The translations under genes and the position numbers were made by a program. A DNA stretch of 33,114 bases from positions 1 to 33,114 of the forward strand of contig JAFUUZ010000047.1 of the NCBI GenBank assembly GCA_017471285.1, in the 5' to 3' direction. A model generated the notes under the pieces. That model ran no database searches and was not told the DNA's origin. It saw only the letters and a list, made by a program, of their open reading frames with translations. This DNA comes from Paludibacteraceae bacterium (lineage in GTDB: Bacteria > Bacteroidota > Bacteroidia > Bacteroidales > Paludibacteraceae). Positions 14,673-22,423 of this stretch are shown piece after piece. How positions within the stretch are numbered: the first letter of the stretch is position 1; each line of letters begins with the position of its first letter.

Positions 14673-16199
14673 TTATTTTATTTCCTGAGCTATCTTAATC
14701 AGCCGTAGCAGTTGTGCGCGGTAGCCGTTCGGATCGAAACTGCTGTTCTGTTCAACGAGCGTGGCAGCCATGTTATAATCTGCCGAGCCGGAGTAGGGCG
14801 ATTGGCGCAATAACATTCCGTAGGCGGCTACTCCGGCGGCAAAGTTCAGATTCTCGGAGCTATTTCCGACCCACTCGTTCACCTTCAGGTGAAGCGGAAT
14901 ACTCTCTTCGCCTAACATCCGTTTGTAACGGAAATCGAATCTGGCAACTTCTGCATTGCTGTCCCAACCCTCGGGAAGCGTCTCAACGTTGCGGGGGACA
15001 ATTTCATACAGGGCGGTAATGGTCTGGTCTGCACCGATCTCACCGGCATCTTTGCTGTCATCCTGGAAATCCTCGTTGCTCATGAGGCGGTTCTCGTAGC
15101 CGATGAGGCGGTATTGGGCGACGAGACTAGAGTCAAAAGTGATTTGTACCTTGGCGTCCGAAGCGACTGAGAGCATGTTCGCACGCTCGTGGCAGAACAC
15201 CTTCATCATCTCATCCTCGCTGTCGATATACGTATAGGTTCCGTTGCCAGCGTTGGAGATTTTTTCCATCATTGCATCGTTCAGGTTGCCCCAACCGAAA
15301 CCGCAAACGGACATGTAAATACCGTCTTTGGCATGGCTCTCTACGATCTCAAGAAGTCCCTCTCTGGAGGTCACTCCTACGTTCCAGTCGCCGTCTGTGC
15401 CGATGATAATCCGGTTGTTGCCGCCCTCGATATAGTTCTCCTGAGCCTCCTTGTAAGCCATTTCTAAGGCGCTTGATCCTGAGGTCGCACCTTCCGCTTT
15501 CAGGCTTCGGATCTTGGCAATGATCGTTTGCGCCTCACTGCACGGAGTGGAGGGTAAGAGCAACTCTTCCCCGCTCGCATAGGTGATCAGGGAAATGCGG
15601 TCCTCGGCGCGCATGTGACTCACCAGTTCCACCAGACCCGATTTGAGCAGATCCAGCTTGTCCTTGGAACTCATCGAACCCGACACATCGATCATGAAGA
15701 CGAAGTTCGCTACCGGCATATCCGCTTCCTCTATATGTCTGCCTTTGATTCCTAATCGCATCAGCCGGTGTTCGGCATTCCACGGGCATGCACCGATCTC
15801 ACCGTTGATTGCTACGTCGTCACTACCCGTTGGAGCTGCGTAGTCAAACGTGAAATAGTTCAGAAACTCCTCGATCCGTACAGCAGACCGGGAGGGTAAG
15901 CCGGCGTTCGAAGATGTCAGGCACCGACGCATGTATGCATAAGATGCGCCGTCTGCATCGATTGAGAAGGTGGACAGGGGCGACTCGCTGGTGTTGATGA
16001 AAGGATTGTCCGTGAATTCCAGGAACCGGTCACCGCCTTCTTCGCTACCCGGGACAGGCTCTTCCCCGTCAAAATAATAGTAATTGTCGCTCGATCCGGA
16101 AGGCTCGTAGCCTCCGTCCTTGGAACAACCGGTTAGCAGCAAGCCACCGGACAATAACAGACTGATAGCTGTCAAAGCAAAATGGAAGTCTTTTTTCAT
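14673..16199 (-). CDS. VWA-domain lipoprotein (YfbK-like)
   Basis: A 508-residue predicted lipoprotein: signal peptide with lipobox LLTGC (Cys25). The YfbK-type N-terminal segment follows (NPFINTSESPLSTFSIDADGASYAYMRR, residues about 66-93, then RIEEFLNYF). A von Willebrand factor A domain covers about 165-345 with the metal-site motif DVSGSMSS, and the DUF3520-like C-terminal part runs to residue 508 (WDSNAEVARFDFRYKR, AAYGMLLRQS). Homologues are common in Bacteroidota; the function is unknown, with protein binding or scaffolding at the cell envelope inferred from the VWA fold. It has its own promoter (16245-16276), a 45-base leader and a downstream terminator, so it is probably monocistronic. 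Confidence 0.88.
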   Translation of the reverse strand: MKKDFHFALTAISLLLSGGLLLTGCSKDGGYEPSGSSDNYYYFDGEEPVPGSEEGGDRFLEFTDNPFINTSESPLSTFSIDADGASYAYMRRCLTSSNAGLPSRSAVRIEEFLNYFTFDYAAPTGSDDVAINGEIGACPWNAEHRLMRLGIKGRHIEEADMPVANFVFMIDVSGSMSSKDKLDLLKSGLVELVSHMRAEDRISLITYASGEELLLPSTPCSEAQTIIAKIRSLKAEGATSGSSALEMAYKEAQENYIEGGNNRIIIGTDGDWNVGVTSREGLLEIVESHAKDGIYMSVCGFGWGNLNDAMMEKISNAGNGTYTYIDSEDEMMKVFCHERANMLSVASDAKVQITFDSSLVAQYRLIGYENRLMSNEDFQDDSKDAGEIGADQTITALYEIVPRNVETLPEGWDSNAEVARFDFRYKRMLGEESIPLHLKVNEWVGNSSENLNFAAGVAAYGMLLRQSPYSGSADYNMAATLVEQNSSFDPNGYRAQLLRLIKIAQEIK

Positions 16200-16244
16200 A
16201 ACGTGTACGGTTTTTAATGAAACATAAGATTTTCAAATCGACAG

Positions 16245-16276
16245 CAAAAGTACTGCTTTTGAGCGGAATATGCAAA
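16245..16276 (-). promoter_or_regulatory. VWA lipoprotein promoter
   Basis: Minus-strand TTTG (16276-16273), 20 bp, TACTTTTG (16252-16245); the -33 element continues as TTTGCATAT, the extended form seen at several promoters here. Confidence 0.8.
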
Positions 16277-16335
16277 TAAACAGGTTGGGAAAATACTTGG
16301 GAAAATCCTTCCGGGACGGTTTAGGGATATAGTGC

Positions 16336-16749
16336 TCACGCCCATTTGGCGAGAGCTTTCTCTTCTTTTTCGGTCATTTGGGCTTTGGTTTCTGGCGTCT
16401 TGTCGCCTTGACCGGTGAGATGCAGGACGCCGTGAATGAGAATGCGGAGCAGTTCGTTGTCAAAAGACGTACCGACCAATTCCGCATTGGAGCGGACGGT
16501 GTCCAGCGAAATAAAGATATCGCCGTTCAGCGTGGAGGGAGTGGAGTAGTCAAAGGTAATGACATCGGTGTAGTAGTCATGTCCCAGAAATCGGCGGTTC
16601 ACCTCCAGTTCGCGCTCGTCGGAGCAGAAGATATAGTTGATATTGCCTACGGAAAAACCATAATCAGCCGCCACCGACCGTATCCAGCGGCTTACTTTGC
16701 GCTCATCCAGCGCAGGCATTTCTATGCTATCTGTATTAAATGTGATCAT
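16336..16749 (-). CDS. ybeY: Endoribonuclease YbeY (rRNA maturation factor)
   Basis: A 137-residue UPF0054/YbeY protein involved in 16S rRNA 3'-end maturation and ribosome quality control. NYIFCSDERELEVNRRFLGHDYYTDVITFDY is split over the central part, and HGVLHLTGQGD carries the metal site. In most bacteria this motif is HGxLHLxGYDH with three histidines; here the third position is Asp. I believe other Bacteroidota also deviate at this site, so this is probably a lineage feature rather than inactivation. No Bacteroidota-type promoter is seen in front. It may be read from the SpmA/SpmB-type gene 190 bases upstream, across a repeat-bearing gap. Confidence 0.9.
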   Translation of the reverse strand: MITFNTDSIEMPALDERKVSRWIRSVAADYGFSVGNINYIFCSDERELEVNRRFLGHDYYTDVITFDYSTPSTLNGDIFISLDTVRSNAELVGTSFDNELLRILIHGVLHLTGQGDKTPETKAQMTEKEEKALAKWA

Positions 16750-16799
16750 ACTATGTTTAGATTGACCAATAATCTACCGGTTACCTGCCAATAATTTAC

Positions 16800-16872
16800 C
16801 AGTTACTTATCCCTATTATATCGCACTTATCTCCCACTTATCTCCCACTTATCACGCACTTATCACGCACTA
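16800..16872. repeat. CACTTATC phrase repeat
   Basis: CGCACTTATCTCC, CACTTATCTCC, CACTTATCAC, GCACTTATCAC, GCACTAA follow one another with a period of about 11 bp, preceded by degenerate ACTTATCCC words. It occupies the gap between the SpmA/SpmB-type gene and ybeY. Confidence 0.85.
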
Positions 16873-16896
16873 ATTGCAGTTCTTTCATTCGTTCGG

Positions 16897-16919
16897 TATT
16901 ATATACATAGTATATAATA
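16897..16919. other. AT-rich perfect inverted repeat
   Basis: TATTATATAC-ATA-GTATATAATA has 10-bp perfect arms and lies 20 bases after the stop of the SpmA/SpmB-type gene. It lacks the G+C stem and T-run of a classical terminator. A weak terminator or a protein-binding site are both possible. Confidence 0.5.
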
Positions 16920-16938
16920 CTATTGTGTTGGTGCGTTT

Positions 16939-18171
16939 TCATCCAAAAAAGACAGGTGCAATCGCAAAAGCGGTGATTACGCCCGCCAAATCCGCCAGCA
17001 GGCAGCAAGCCACAGCATGGCGTGTGTCCTTGATATTCACACTCCCGAAATAGACCGCCAGCACATAGAAAGTGGTGTCCGTTGTGCCTTGGAGAATGCA
17101 GCAGAGTCTTCCGACGAGGCTGTCTGCTCCGTGCGTGGTCATCGCTTCAAGCATCAGACCTCTTGCGCCACTGCCGGAGAGCGGTTTCATAAGTGCGGTC
17201 GGAACAGCTCCTGCCAGATCCGGATTGATACCGCATGCAGCAAAACACCATGCTATTCCCTGTTCCAGCAGATCCATAGCACCGGACGCGCGGAACATAC
17301 CTACCGCCACTAAAATGGCGATCAGGAAAGGAATAATTCCAATAGCGGTTTGGAATCCGCCTTTAGCACCGTCGATAAAAGCATCGTAGACGTTGATTTT
17401 CTTAGTCATGGCCTGGATGATGAACCAGCAGATAACGCTCAGAAGCAGTATAGCCGCAACGGCTGCGGAAACAACCGAAAGGGTTTGCGGCTCCAACACC
17501 GATGCACCCCATACAAGCAGTCCTACAAGCGCAGTGAGACCAATGAGCGTACCCAGTACAACCGGATCTTTCAGCCGTATCTTTTGCGCGATGCAGACAG
17601 AAATCAGTCCCACAAGCGTAGCCATATAGGTTGCGATAAGAATCGGCAGAAATACATCCGCAGGGTTGGCTGCTCCGAGTTGCGCACGGTAAGCCATGAT
17701 GGTTGTAGGAATAAGTGTCAAACCGCTGGCGCCCAGCACTACAAACATGATCATGGCATTGGAAGCCTTCGTTTTGTCGGTATTCAGTTCCTGCAGTTCA
17801 CCCATCGCTTTGAGGCCCATAGGCGTAGCCGCATTATCCAGACCCAGCATGTTAGCGGCTATATTCATGAGCATGGAGCCGAAAACGGGATGACCCTTAG
17901 GTATCTCCGGGAAAATACGGCTGAAGAACGGATTGATGGCTTTTCCCAGCGTGTTTACCGCTCCGGCTTGTTCTCCGATCTTCATTATTCCCATCCATAA
18001 CGAAAGCACTCCTGTCAGACCGATTGAGAGTTCAAAACCCGTTTTGGCACTGTCAAATGTCGAATTGAGAATAGCAGAAAAAATATCTACGTTCCCGTAG
18101 CAGATTGCTTGCACAAGTCCCATCAAGACCGCAAGCAGAATAAGCGAAATCCAAATATAATTCAAAATCAT
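16939..18171 (-). CDS. SpmA/SpmB-type nucleoside-recognition (Gate) membrane protein
   Basis: A 410-residue membrane protein with about ten hydrophobic segments and two Gate domains. The N-terminal half (about 1-200) resembles spore maturation protein A (LWMGIMKIGEQAGAVNTLGKAINPFFSRIFPEIPKG is its core region, with LGLDNAATPMGLKAM). The C-terminal half resembles SpmB (SGSGARGLMLEAM, GTTDTTFYVLAVYFG). Bacillus has these as two neighbouring genes; the fused form is usual in Bacteroidota, which do not sporulate, so the cargo is unknown. The ATG at 18171 is only four bases past the -7 box, so the mRNA is predicted to be leaderless. Confidence 0.85.
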   Translation of the reverse strand: MILNYIWISLILLAVLMGLVQAICYGNVDIFSAILNSTFDSAKTGFELSIGLTGVLSLWMGIMKIGEQAGAVNTLGKAINPFFSRIFPEIPKGHPVFGSMLMNIAANMLGLDNAATPMGLKAMGELQELNTDKTKASNAMIMFVVLGASGLTLIPTTIMAYRAQLGAANPADVFLPILIATYMATLVGLISVCIAQKIRLKDPVVLGTLIGLTALVGLLVWGASVLEPQTLSVVSAAVAAILLLSVICWFIIQAMTKKINVYDAFIDGAKGGFQTAIGIIPFLIAILVAVGMFRASGAMDLLEQGIAWCFAACGINPDLAGAVPTALMKPLSGSGARGLMLEAMTTHGADSLVGRLCCILQGTTDTTFYVLAVYFGSVNIKDTRHAVACCLLADLAGVITAFAIAPVFFG

Positions 18172-18175
18172 GCGA

Positions 18176-18207
18176 CAAAATTACAAAAAGTTTTGGAAAT
18201 ATGCAAA
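18176..18207 (-). promoter_or_regulatory. Promoter of the SpmA/SpmB-type gene (interleaved pair)
   Basis: Minus-strand TTTG (18207-18204), 20 bp, TAATTTTG (18183-18176), then four bases to the ATG. Overlaps the rightward promoter in the same geometry as at 2498-2545. Confidence 0.8.
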
Positions 18208-18223
18208 AAAAATAGTAATTTTG
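18192..18223 (+). promoter_or_regulatory. Methyltransferase promoter (interleaved pair)
   Basis: TTTG (18192-18195), 20 bp, TAATTTTG (18216-18223), then eight bases to the ATG at 18232. Confidence 0.8.
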
Positions 18224-18231
18224 CGCGATAA

Positions 18232-19044
18232 ATGGCGAAAAGTAGTAAAATCCATAGAGTTTTGACGTATCTGAAGCACTATTTGAGTGCGTGGAATACG
18301 ACCGGTGAAGGCATTCATTCACCGTACTTGTTCCATCTGGTGCATTTCGTACTCCGTGACAGGAACGCATTCTATTGTTTTGCAGAAATAGAGCGTAGAA
18401 GAGCTCAGTTGGAGGCCTGTCCGGATGTGCTGGATGTTGTGGATTATGGTTCGCGCGGCAGCAAGGATGGTACACGCGTACAACGCCGAGTGTGCGATAT
18501 AGCCAGAGGACAGTTGGAAAGTCCGCGAGTAGGACAGCTCCTGTTCCGGCTGGTGCATTTTATGAACGGGCAAGAGAAAAGACCGCTGGAAATACTGGAG
18601 TTAGGCACTTCGTTAGGTGTAACAACCGCTTATCTGTCAAGCGTGGACAGCAGAAACAAGGTCATGACATTAGAAGGAAGCGAAGCGGTTTTGACTGTGG
18701 CACAAGGCATATGGCGTGCGCTGAAACTGGAGAACATTGAATGGAAACAAGGCAATATAGACGATACCTTATTAAAATGCGCGCGCGCGAAGCTGGATAT
18801 CGTCTATGTGGATGCAAACCATACCTACGAGGCTACAATGAGATACGTGGACTATTTGCTGCCGCGGTTAACGGAGAGAGGGATGGTTGTCATCGACGAT
18901 ATCCATTATTCGGAGGAGATGGAAAACGCATGGCAGGAACTGAAACAGGATGAAAGAATAACAACCAGTATGGACCTGTACCATGTCGGAATATTATTTG
19001 TTAGTCCGTGCTACCTCAAGCGTCATTATCGGATCCGATTATGA
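18232..19044 (+). CDS. Class I SAM-dependent methyltransferase
   Basis: A 270-residue protein of the Methyltransf_24/O-methyltransferase-like type. The SAM-binding motif I is EILELGTSLGVTTAYLS (about residues 122-138), the acidic motif II region is KVMTLEGSE, and LDIVYVDANHTYEATMRYVDYLLPRL with GGMVVIDD-like RGMVVIDDIHYSEEM completes the Rossmann fold. The N-terminal 100 residues (HYLSAWNTTGEGIHSPYLFHLVHFV) are typical of the Bacteroidota family. The methyl acceptor cannot be inferred. The predicted leader is only a few bases. The stop codon lies within the first unit of the repeat at 19042. Confidence 0.85.
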   Translation: MAKSSKIHRVLTYLKHYLSAWNTTGEGIHSPYLFHLVHFVLRDRNAFYCFAEIERRRAQLEACPDVLDVVDYGSRGSKDGTRVQRRVCDIARGQLESPRVGQLLFRLVHFMNGQEKRPLEILELGTSLGVTTAYLSSVDSRNKVMTLEGSEAVLTVAQGIWRALKLENIEWKQGNIDDTLLKCARAKLDIVYVDANHTYEATMRYVDYLLPRLTERGMVVIDDIHYSEEMENAWQELKQDERITTSMDLYHVGILFVSPCYLKRHYRIRL

Positions 19045-19073
19045 GTGCTAAATGAGTGCTAAATGAGTGCTAA
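19042..19073. repeat. 11-bp tandem repeat at a stop codon
   Basis: TGAGTGCTAAA is present three times (the last one as TGAGTGCTAAG). The first TGA is the methyltransferase stop, and every unit contains TGA and TAA. Confidence 0.9.
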
Positions 19074-19102
19074 GCGACCCGTAAGTAAATTATATCAGAG
19101 AT

Positions 19103-19645
19103 ATGGCAATTTATACCAAAACAGGAGACAAAGGCGAGACCTCACTGGCGAACGGTACTCGCGTATCCAAGACGGATGTACGCGTGGAAGCGTACGGGAC
19201 CGTTGACGAACTGAATAGCTGGATAGGGCTGTTGGCCAGTATGACAGAGTCCTCCTCAGAACCCGCGATGCAACAAGTGTCCGGCCATTTGCTATGGATA
19301 CAGAACAAACTATTCAACATGGGAGCAGAACTAAGTGCCGCTCCCGGGGAATGGATAGCGGATGCTGATATCAAGCAACTGGAGGTTTGGATTGATACGA
19401 TGCAAACCATGGTGCCGAAGCAAAAGGGATTCCTGCTACCGACGGGAAGCGAGACTGTATGCAGATGCCATGTATGCCGTACTGTCTGCCGCCGTGCAGA
19501 ACGCCGTATGATCGATGCGCAAGCCCATGAAACGAGTCTGAGATTTATCAATCGGCTGAGTGACTTCTTTTTTGTTTTAGCGCGGTATCTGGCGTTCTTG
19601 CAAAACGAAGCGGAAAAGGAATGGAAAAAGGATATTTCTGTGTAA
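19103..19645 (+). CDS. Cob(I)alamin adenosyltransferase, PduO type
   Basis: A 180-residue corrinoid adenosyltransferase making adenosylcobalamin from cob(I)alamin and ATP. The ATP-binding N-terminal motif is IYTKTGDKGETSLANGTRVSK, and VEAYGTVDELNSWIG and RAERRMI...INRLSDFFFVLARY are the conserved helices. In an organism with fumarate reductase, the likely client is methylmalonyl-CoA mutase of the succinate-to-propionate route (inference). It lies 58 bases after the methyltransferase, across a phrase repeat, and may share its transcript. No cobalamin riboswitch is visible. Confidence 0.92.
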   Translation: MAIYTKTGDKGETSLANGTRVSKTDVRVEAYGTVDELNSWIGLLASMTESSSEPAMQQVSGHLLWIQNKLFNMGAELSAAPGEWIADADIKQLEVWIDTMQTMVPKQKGFLLPTGSETVCRCHVCRTVCRRAERRMIDAQAHETSLRFINRLSDFFFVLARYLAFLQNEAEKEWKKDISV

Positions 19646-19710
19646 AAATTGACGGATTTGTATCATAATGTGTAAAAAATGCCGAAAATTGTAAATATTT
19701 GCATAAAATA

Positions 19711-19742
19711 TTTGCATGTATCGCAGTTTTTTTGTACTTTTG
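19711..19742 (+). promoter_or_regulatory. Promoter of the sprF-gld-ftsX-uppP array
   Basis: TTTG (19711-19714, continuing as TTTGCATGTAT), 20 bp, TACTTTTG (19735-19742). It is the only such promoter I see before polA, so it may drive the whole downstream array. Confidence 0.8.
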
Positions 19743-19763
19743 CACGTTTTTTGAAAAAAATGT

Positions 19764-19780
19764 GCCCGTATATAGCGGGC
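19764..19780 (+). promoter_or_regulatory. 5'-leader hairpin
   Basis: GCCCG-TATATAG-CGGGC forms a GC stem of 5 bp in the 67-base leader. No T-run follows, so it is not a terminator; it may affect mRNA stability or translation. Confidence 0.5.
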
Positions 19781-19809
19781 GATTAATAAGAAAAAGCGCA
19801 ATTAGAGGT

Positions 19810-20037
19810 ATGTATTGGACACTTGAATTAGCAGCGAAATTGGATGATGCGCCATGGCCGGCGACGAAGGATGAACTACTGGACTATGCCAACCGTATCG
19901 GAGCTCCGGCAGAAGTTATCGAAAACCTTCAGGAATTAGAGGGTGACGACGAGGAGCAGTACGAAAGCATCCTTGATATTTGGCCGGATTTTCCGACGAA
20001 TGACGACGATTACATGTACAACGAAGAGGAGTACTGA
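19810..20037 (+). CDS. Small acidic protein, DUF2795-like
   Basis: A 75-residue soluble protein with the start at the ATG before YWTLELAAKLDDAPWPATKDEL. Upstream in-frame codons overlap the promoter and were discarded. The N-terminal 50 residues resemble the short DUF2795-type fold (DELLDYANRIGAPAEVIENLQEL). The C-terminal 25 are strongly acidic (EGDDEEQYES, TNDDDYMYNEEEY). Similar small genes are frequent in Bacteroidota; function unknown. It is the first gene behind the promoter at 19711 and precedes sprF by 32 bases. Confidence 0.75.
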   Translation: MYWTLELAAKLDDAPWPATKDELLDYANRIGAPAEVIENLQELEGDDEEQYESILDIWPDFPTNDDDYMYNEEEY

Positions 20038-20041
20038 TAGG

Positions 20042-20075
20042 ATTAAAAATTGAAAATTGAAATTGAATATTGAAA
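20042..20075. repeat. TTGAAA phrase repeat carrying the sprF start codon
   Basis: AATTGAAAATTGAAATTGAATATTGAAA is written here in pieces: ATTGAAA, ATTGAA, ATTGAAT, ATTGAAA. The last TTGAAA is read as the first two codons of sprF. Confidence 0.8.
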
Positions 20076-21035
20076 CGATATATTGCAATTCTGTTGGGGC
20101 TGATGGCCGTTATGACTGCGAGTGCGCAGTTTGACCCGCAGATAGGGCAGTATATGTATTTGCCGACAGCCTATAATCCTGCAGCGGCAGGAGAAGGAGA
20201 CTTGATGAAAGTGGCAGGAGCCCACCGCATGCAGTATGTGGATATTTCCAATGCCCCGATGAGTACTTGGTTCAGCTTCAGTTCTCCCTTTGTGATAGGC
20301 AAGACGAGTCACGGCGCAGGAGTGCGGTTCTTGAATGACCGATACGGCCTTTTTACCACACAGTCGCTATATGCCCAGTATGCATACCGGCAGAAATTAG
20401 GGAAAGGATATTTGAGTATAGGAGTGGATCTGGGTTTTGTGAATGTGGGATTCAAAGGAGACTCGGTTAATTTGAGCAAGATGGGGGATGACTACCATGA
20501 GGCGAACGATGAAGCGATACCAACGGGAAGCAAGTCGGGCATGAAATTTGACATGGGATTAGGGTTGTACTACTGCACTCCGGTATGGTGGGTCGGCGCA
20601 AGTTACAGTCATGTGACCCGTCCTAAGATAGACTGGAGCGACGGAACGAGCGGAGTAGAGCAGAAAGTGACACTGGTGGGAACGATGTATGTGGCAGGCG
20701 GATATCATTTCCGGCTTAAGAATTACAGGGAGTGGGTGTTGACGCCGAGTGCTATGGTGATGAGCGATTTTGTCAGCTGGGACGTGAACCTGACGCTGAT
20801 GTGCGACTACAAAGACCGCTACCGGTGGGGACTCGGCTACCGGATCGCCGGAAGTGTTAACATATTATTAGGAGTAGATATTATCTCCGGCCTGCAGTTA
20901 GGTTACAGTTGCGAACTGCCGACAAACAAACTGCTGTTGGAGAGTTACGGAAGTCATGAGATATATCTGGCGTACGGATTTGACATCCTGAAGCCCAAGA
21001 GAACGAATAAATATAAATCAATACGATACTTGTAA
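20070..21035 (+). CDS. sprF: Type IX secretion outer-membrane protein, PorP/SprF family
   Basis: A 321-residue outer-membrane beta-barrel protein with signal peptide (YIAILLGLMAVMTASA, cleavage before QFDPQIGQYMY). DPQIGQYMYLPTAYNPAAAGEGD is the typical PorP/SprF opening, followed by GVRFLNDRYGLFTTQSLYAQYAYR and SYSHVTRPK. PorP-type proteins interact with the GldK ring at the periplasmic face of the outer membrane. The start is TTG (20070); a later ATG would remove half of the signal peptide. The TTG lies inside a phrase repeat. It ends two bases before gldK, as in the porPKLMN order of Porphyromonas. Confidence 0.92.
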   Translation: MKRYIAILLGLMAVMTASAQFDPQIGQYMYLPTAYNPAAAGEGDLMKVAGAHRMQYVDISNAPMSTWFSFSSPFVIGKTSHGAGVRFLNDRYGLFTTQSLYAQYAYRQKLGKGYLSIGVDLGFVNVGFKGDSVNLSKMGDDYHEANDEAIPTGSKSGMKFDMGLGLYYCTPVWWVGASYSHVTRPKIDWSDGTSGVEQKVTLVGTMYVAGGYHFRLKNYREWVLTPSAMVMSDFVSWDVNLTLMCDYKDRYRWGLGYRIAGSVNILLGVDIISGLQLGYSCELPTNKLLLESYGSHEIYLAYGFDILKPKRTNKYKSIRYL

Positions 21036-21037
21036 GT

Positions 21038-22387
21038 ATGAAAGTAACTAAGATTATGCCATTGATCGCGTTAGTAGCGATGGTAATGGCGGGTTGTAAC
21101 AAGCCTGCGGGAGAACTCGTCGGCGCGTACAAGTCAACCACTTTTAAGGAGGCGAATCCTTATGGCATGCTGTTCATTAAGAAGGGTTCCTTCATGATGG
21201 GAGCAAACACACAGTCCGCTGTTTTTGAGCAGCCGGATAATGTTGTGATGGTAACAGTGGATGCGTTCTGGATGGACGAGACCGAGATTACCAACAACGA
21301 GTATCATCTGTTTGTAAATTGGGTGCGTGACTCGATTGCGTTGACCAACCTGATTGCCGCAGGAATGACGGATTATGCCATTCAGCCGAAGGATGAAGAC
21401 TTCGACGAGGAGAATTTCCACATTAACTGGAGCAAGAAAGTGCCTTGGAAGAGCAAAGAGGAAGACGTAGTAGATGCTTTGTCATCGATGTTTTACTCGG
21501 ATGGCCGCATCAATACCAATAACCTGCACTACCGTTATAGTTGGGTGAATATGGACGAGGCGCTGCCGCAACGTAATAAATTCGATGTGGCTACGAGTAC
21601 TTATCCTCCCGGAGCAACGGCACGTGTAGATACGTTTTGGGTAAACGAGAACAACGAGATCAAGGACTCGACGATTTATCGTCCTTTGCGTGAGCCGAAA
21701 GACTTGTTGACGGAGAAGATCATCTGTATCTATCCGGATACATTGGTATGGGCTCGTGATTTCCAGTTCTCGTACAATGACCCGCTGCTGCACATGTATT
21801 TCAAGCATCCGGGATATGCAGAGTATCCTGTAGTAGGTGTGACATGGGAGCAGGCTCATGCGTTCTGCAACTGGCGTACGAAATTATTTAACATGCACTC
21901 GACACTCGGCGCAAACGACTACCGTCTCCCGACGGAGGCTCAATGGGAGTATGCAGCCCGCGGAGGTCGTAAAATGGCAATGTATCCGTGGGGAAGCAAT
22001 TATGCCCGTGACGGAAAAGGTTGCTTCTTTGCTAACTTCAAGCCATACCGTGGCGCATACAACGATGATACCGGTACTACCACTATGAAGGTTGCTCAGT
22101 TCCGTCCGAATGATTTCGGACTGTTCGACATGGCAGGAAACGTATCCGAGTGGACCAACTCGGCCTACCAGACCGCAGCTAACACCCATATCCACGATCT
22201 GAATCCTGATTTCAGCTACATGGCCCGTAAGGAGGATCCGGATATTTTAAAACGCAAAGTGGTAAAGGGAGGCAGCTGGAAGGATATCAGTTACTTCATG
22301 CAGTGCGGCGTACGTACATATGAGTATCAATATGAGAGCCGTCCGTACATCGGTTTCCGCTGCGTTCGCGCGTATATAGGCGATTAA
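21038..22387 (+). CDS. gldK: Type IX secretion/gliding lipoprotein GldK (PorK)
   Basis: A 449-residue lipoprotein (lipobox VMAGC, Cys19) with a formylglycine-generating-enzyme-like fold: FIKKGSFMMGANTQ, DETEITNNEYHLFVNWVRD, YRLPTEAQWEYAARGG, MAGNVSEWTN, KGGSWKD and GFRCVRAY. Family knowledge: it lacks catalysis and forms, with GldN, the large periplasmic ring under the outer membrane. Length fits PorK/GldK. Directly follows sprF and precedes gldL by 36 bases. Confidence 0.97.
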   Translation: MKVTKIMPLIALVAMVMAGCNKPAGELVGAYKSTTFKEANPYGMLFIKKGSFMMGANTQSAVFEQPDNVVMVTVDAFWMDETEITNNEYHLFVNWVRDSIALTNLIAAGMTDYAIQPKDEDFDEENFHINWSKKVPWKSKEEDVVDALSSMFYSDGRINTNNLHYRYSWVNMDEALPQRNKFDVATSTYPPGATARVDTFWVNENNEIKDSTIYRPLREPKDLLTEKIICIYPDTLVWARDFQFSYNDPLLHMYFKHPGYAEYPVVGVTWEQAHAFCNWRTKLFNMHSTLGANDYRLPTEAQWEYAARGGRKMAMYPWGSNYARDGKGCFFANFKPYRGAYNDDTGTTTMKVAQFRPNDFGLFDMAGNVSEWTNSAYQTAANTHIHDLNPDFSYMARKEDPDILKRKVVKGGSWKDISYFMQCGVRTYEYQYESRPYIGFRCVRAYIGD

Positions 22388-22423
22388 TTATATAAGGTAT
22401 ATAAAAATTAAAATATTATAATT

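Noticed and set aside
16336-16749. Inactivated YbeY because the third metal histidine is missing
   Set aside because: The rest of the motif is intact and, to my knowledge, Bacteroidota YbeY proteins often differ at this position.
16897-16919. Intrinsic terminator
   Set aside because: The stem is A/T only and no T-run follows, so it is listed only as an inverted repeat.
19699-19809. 37-residue N-terminal extension of the small acidic protein
   Set aside because: It overlaps the promoter and expected transcription start; the conserved part begins at 19810.
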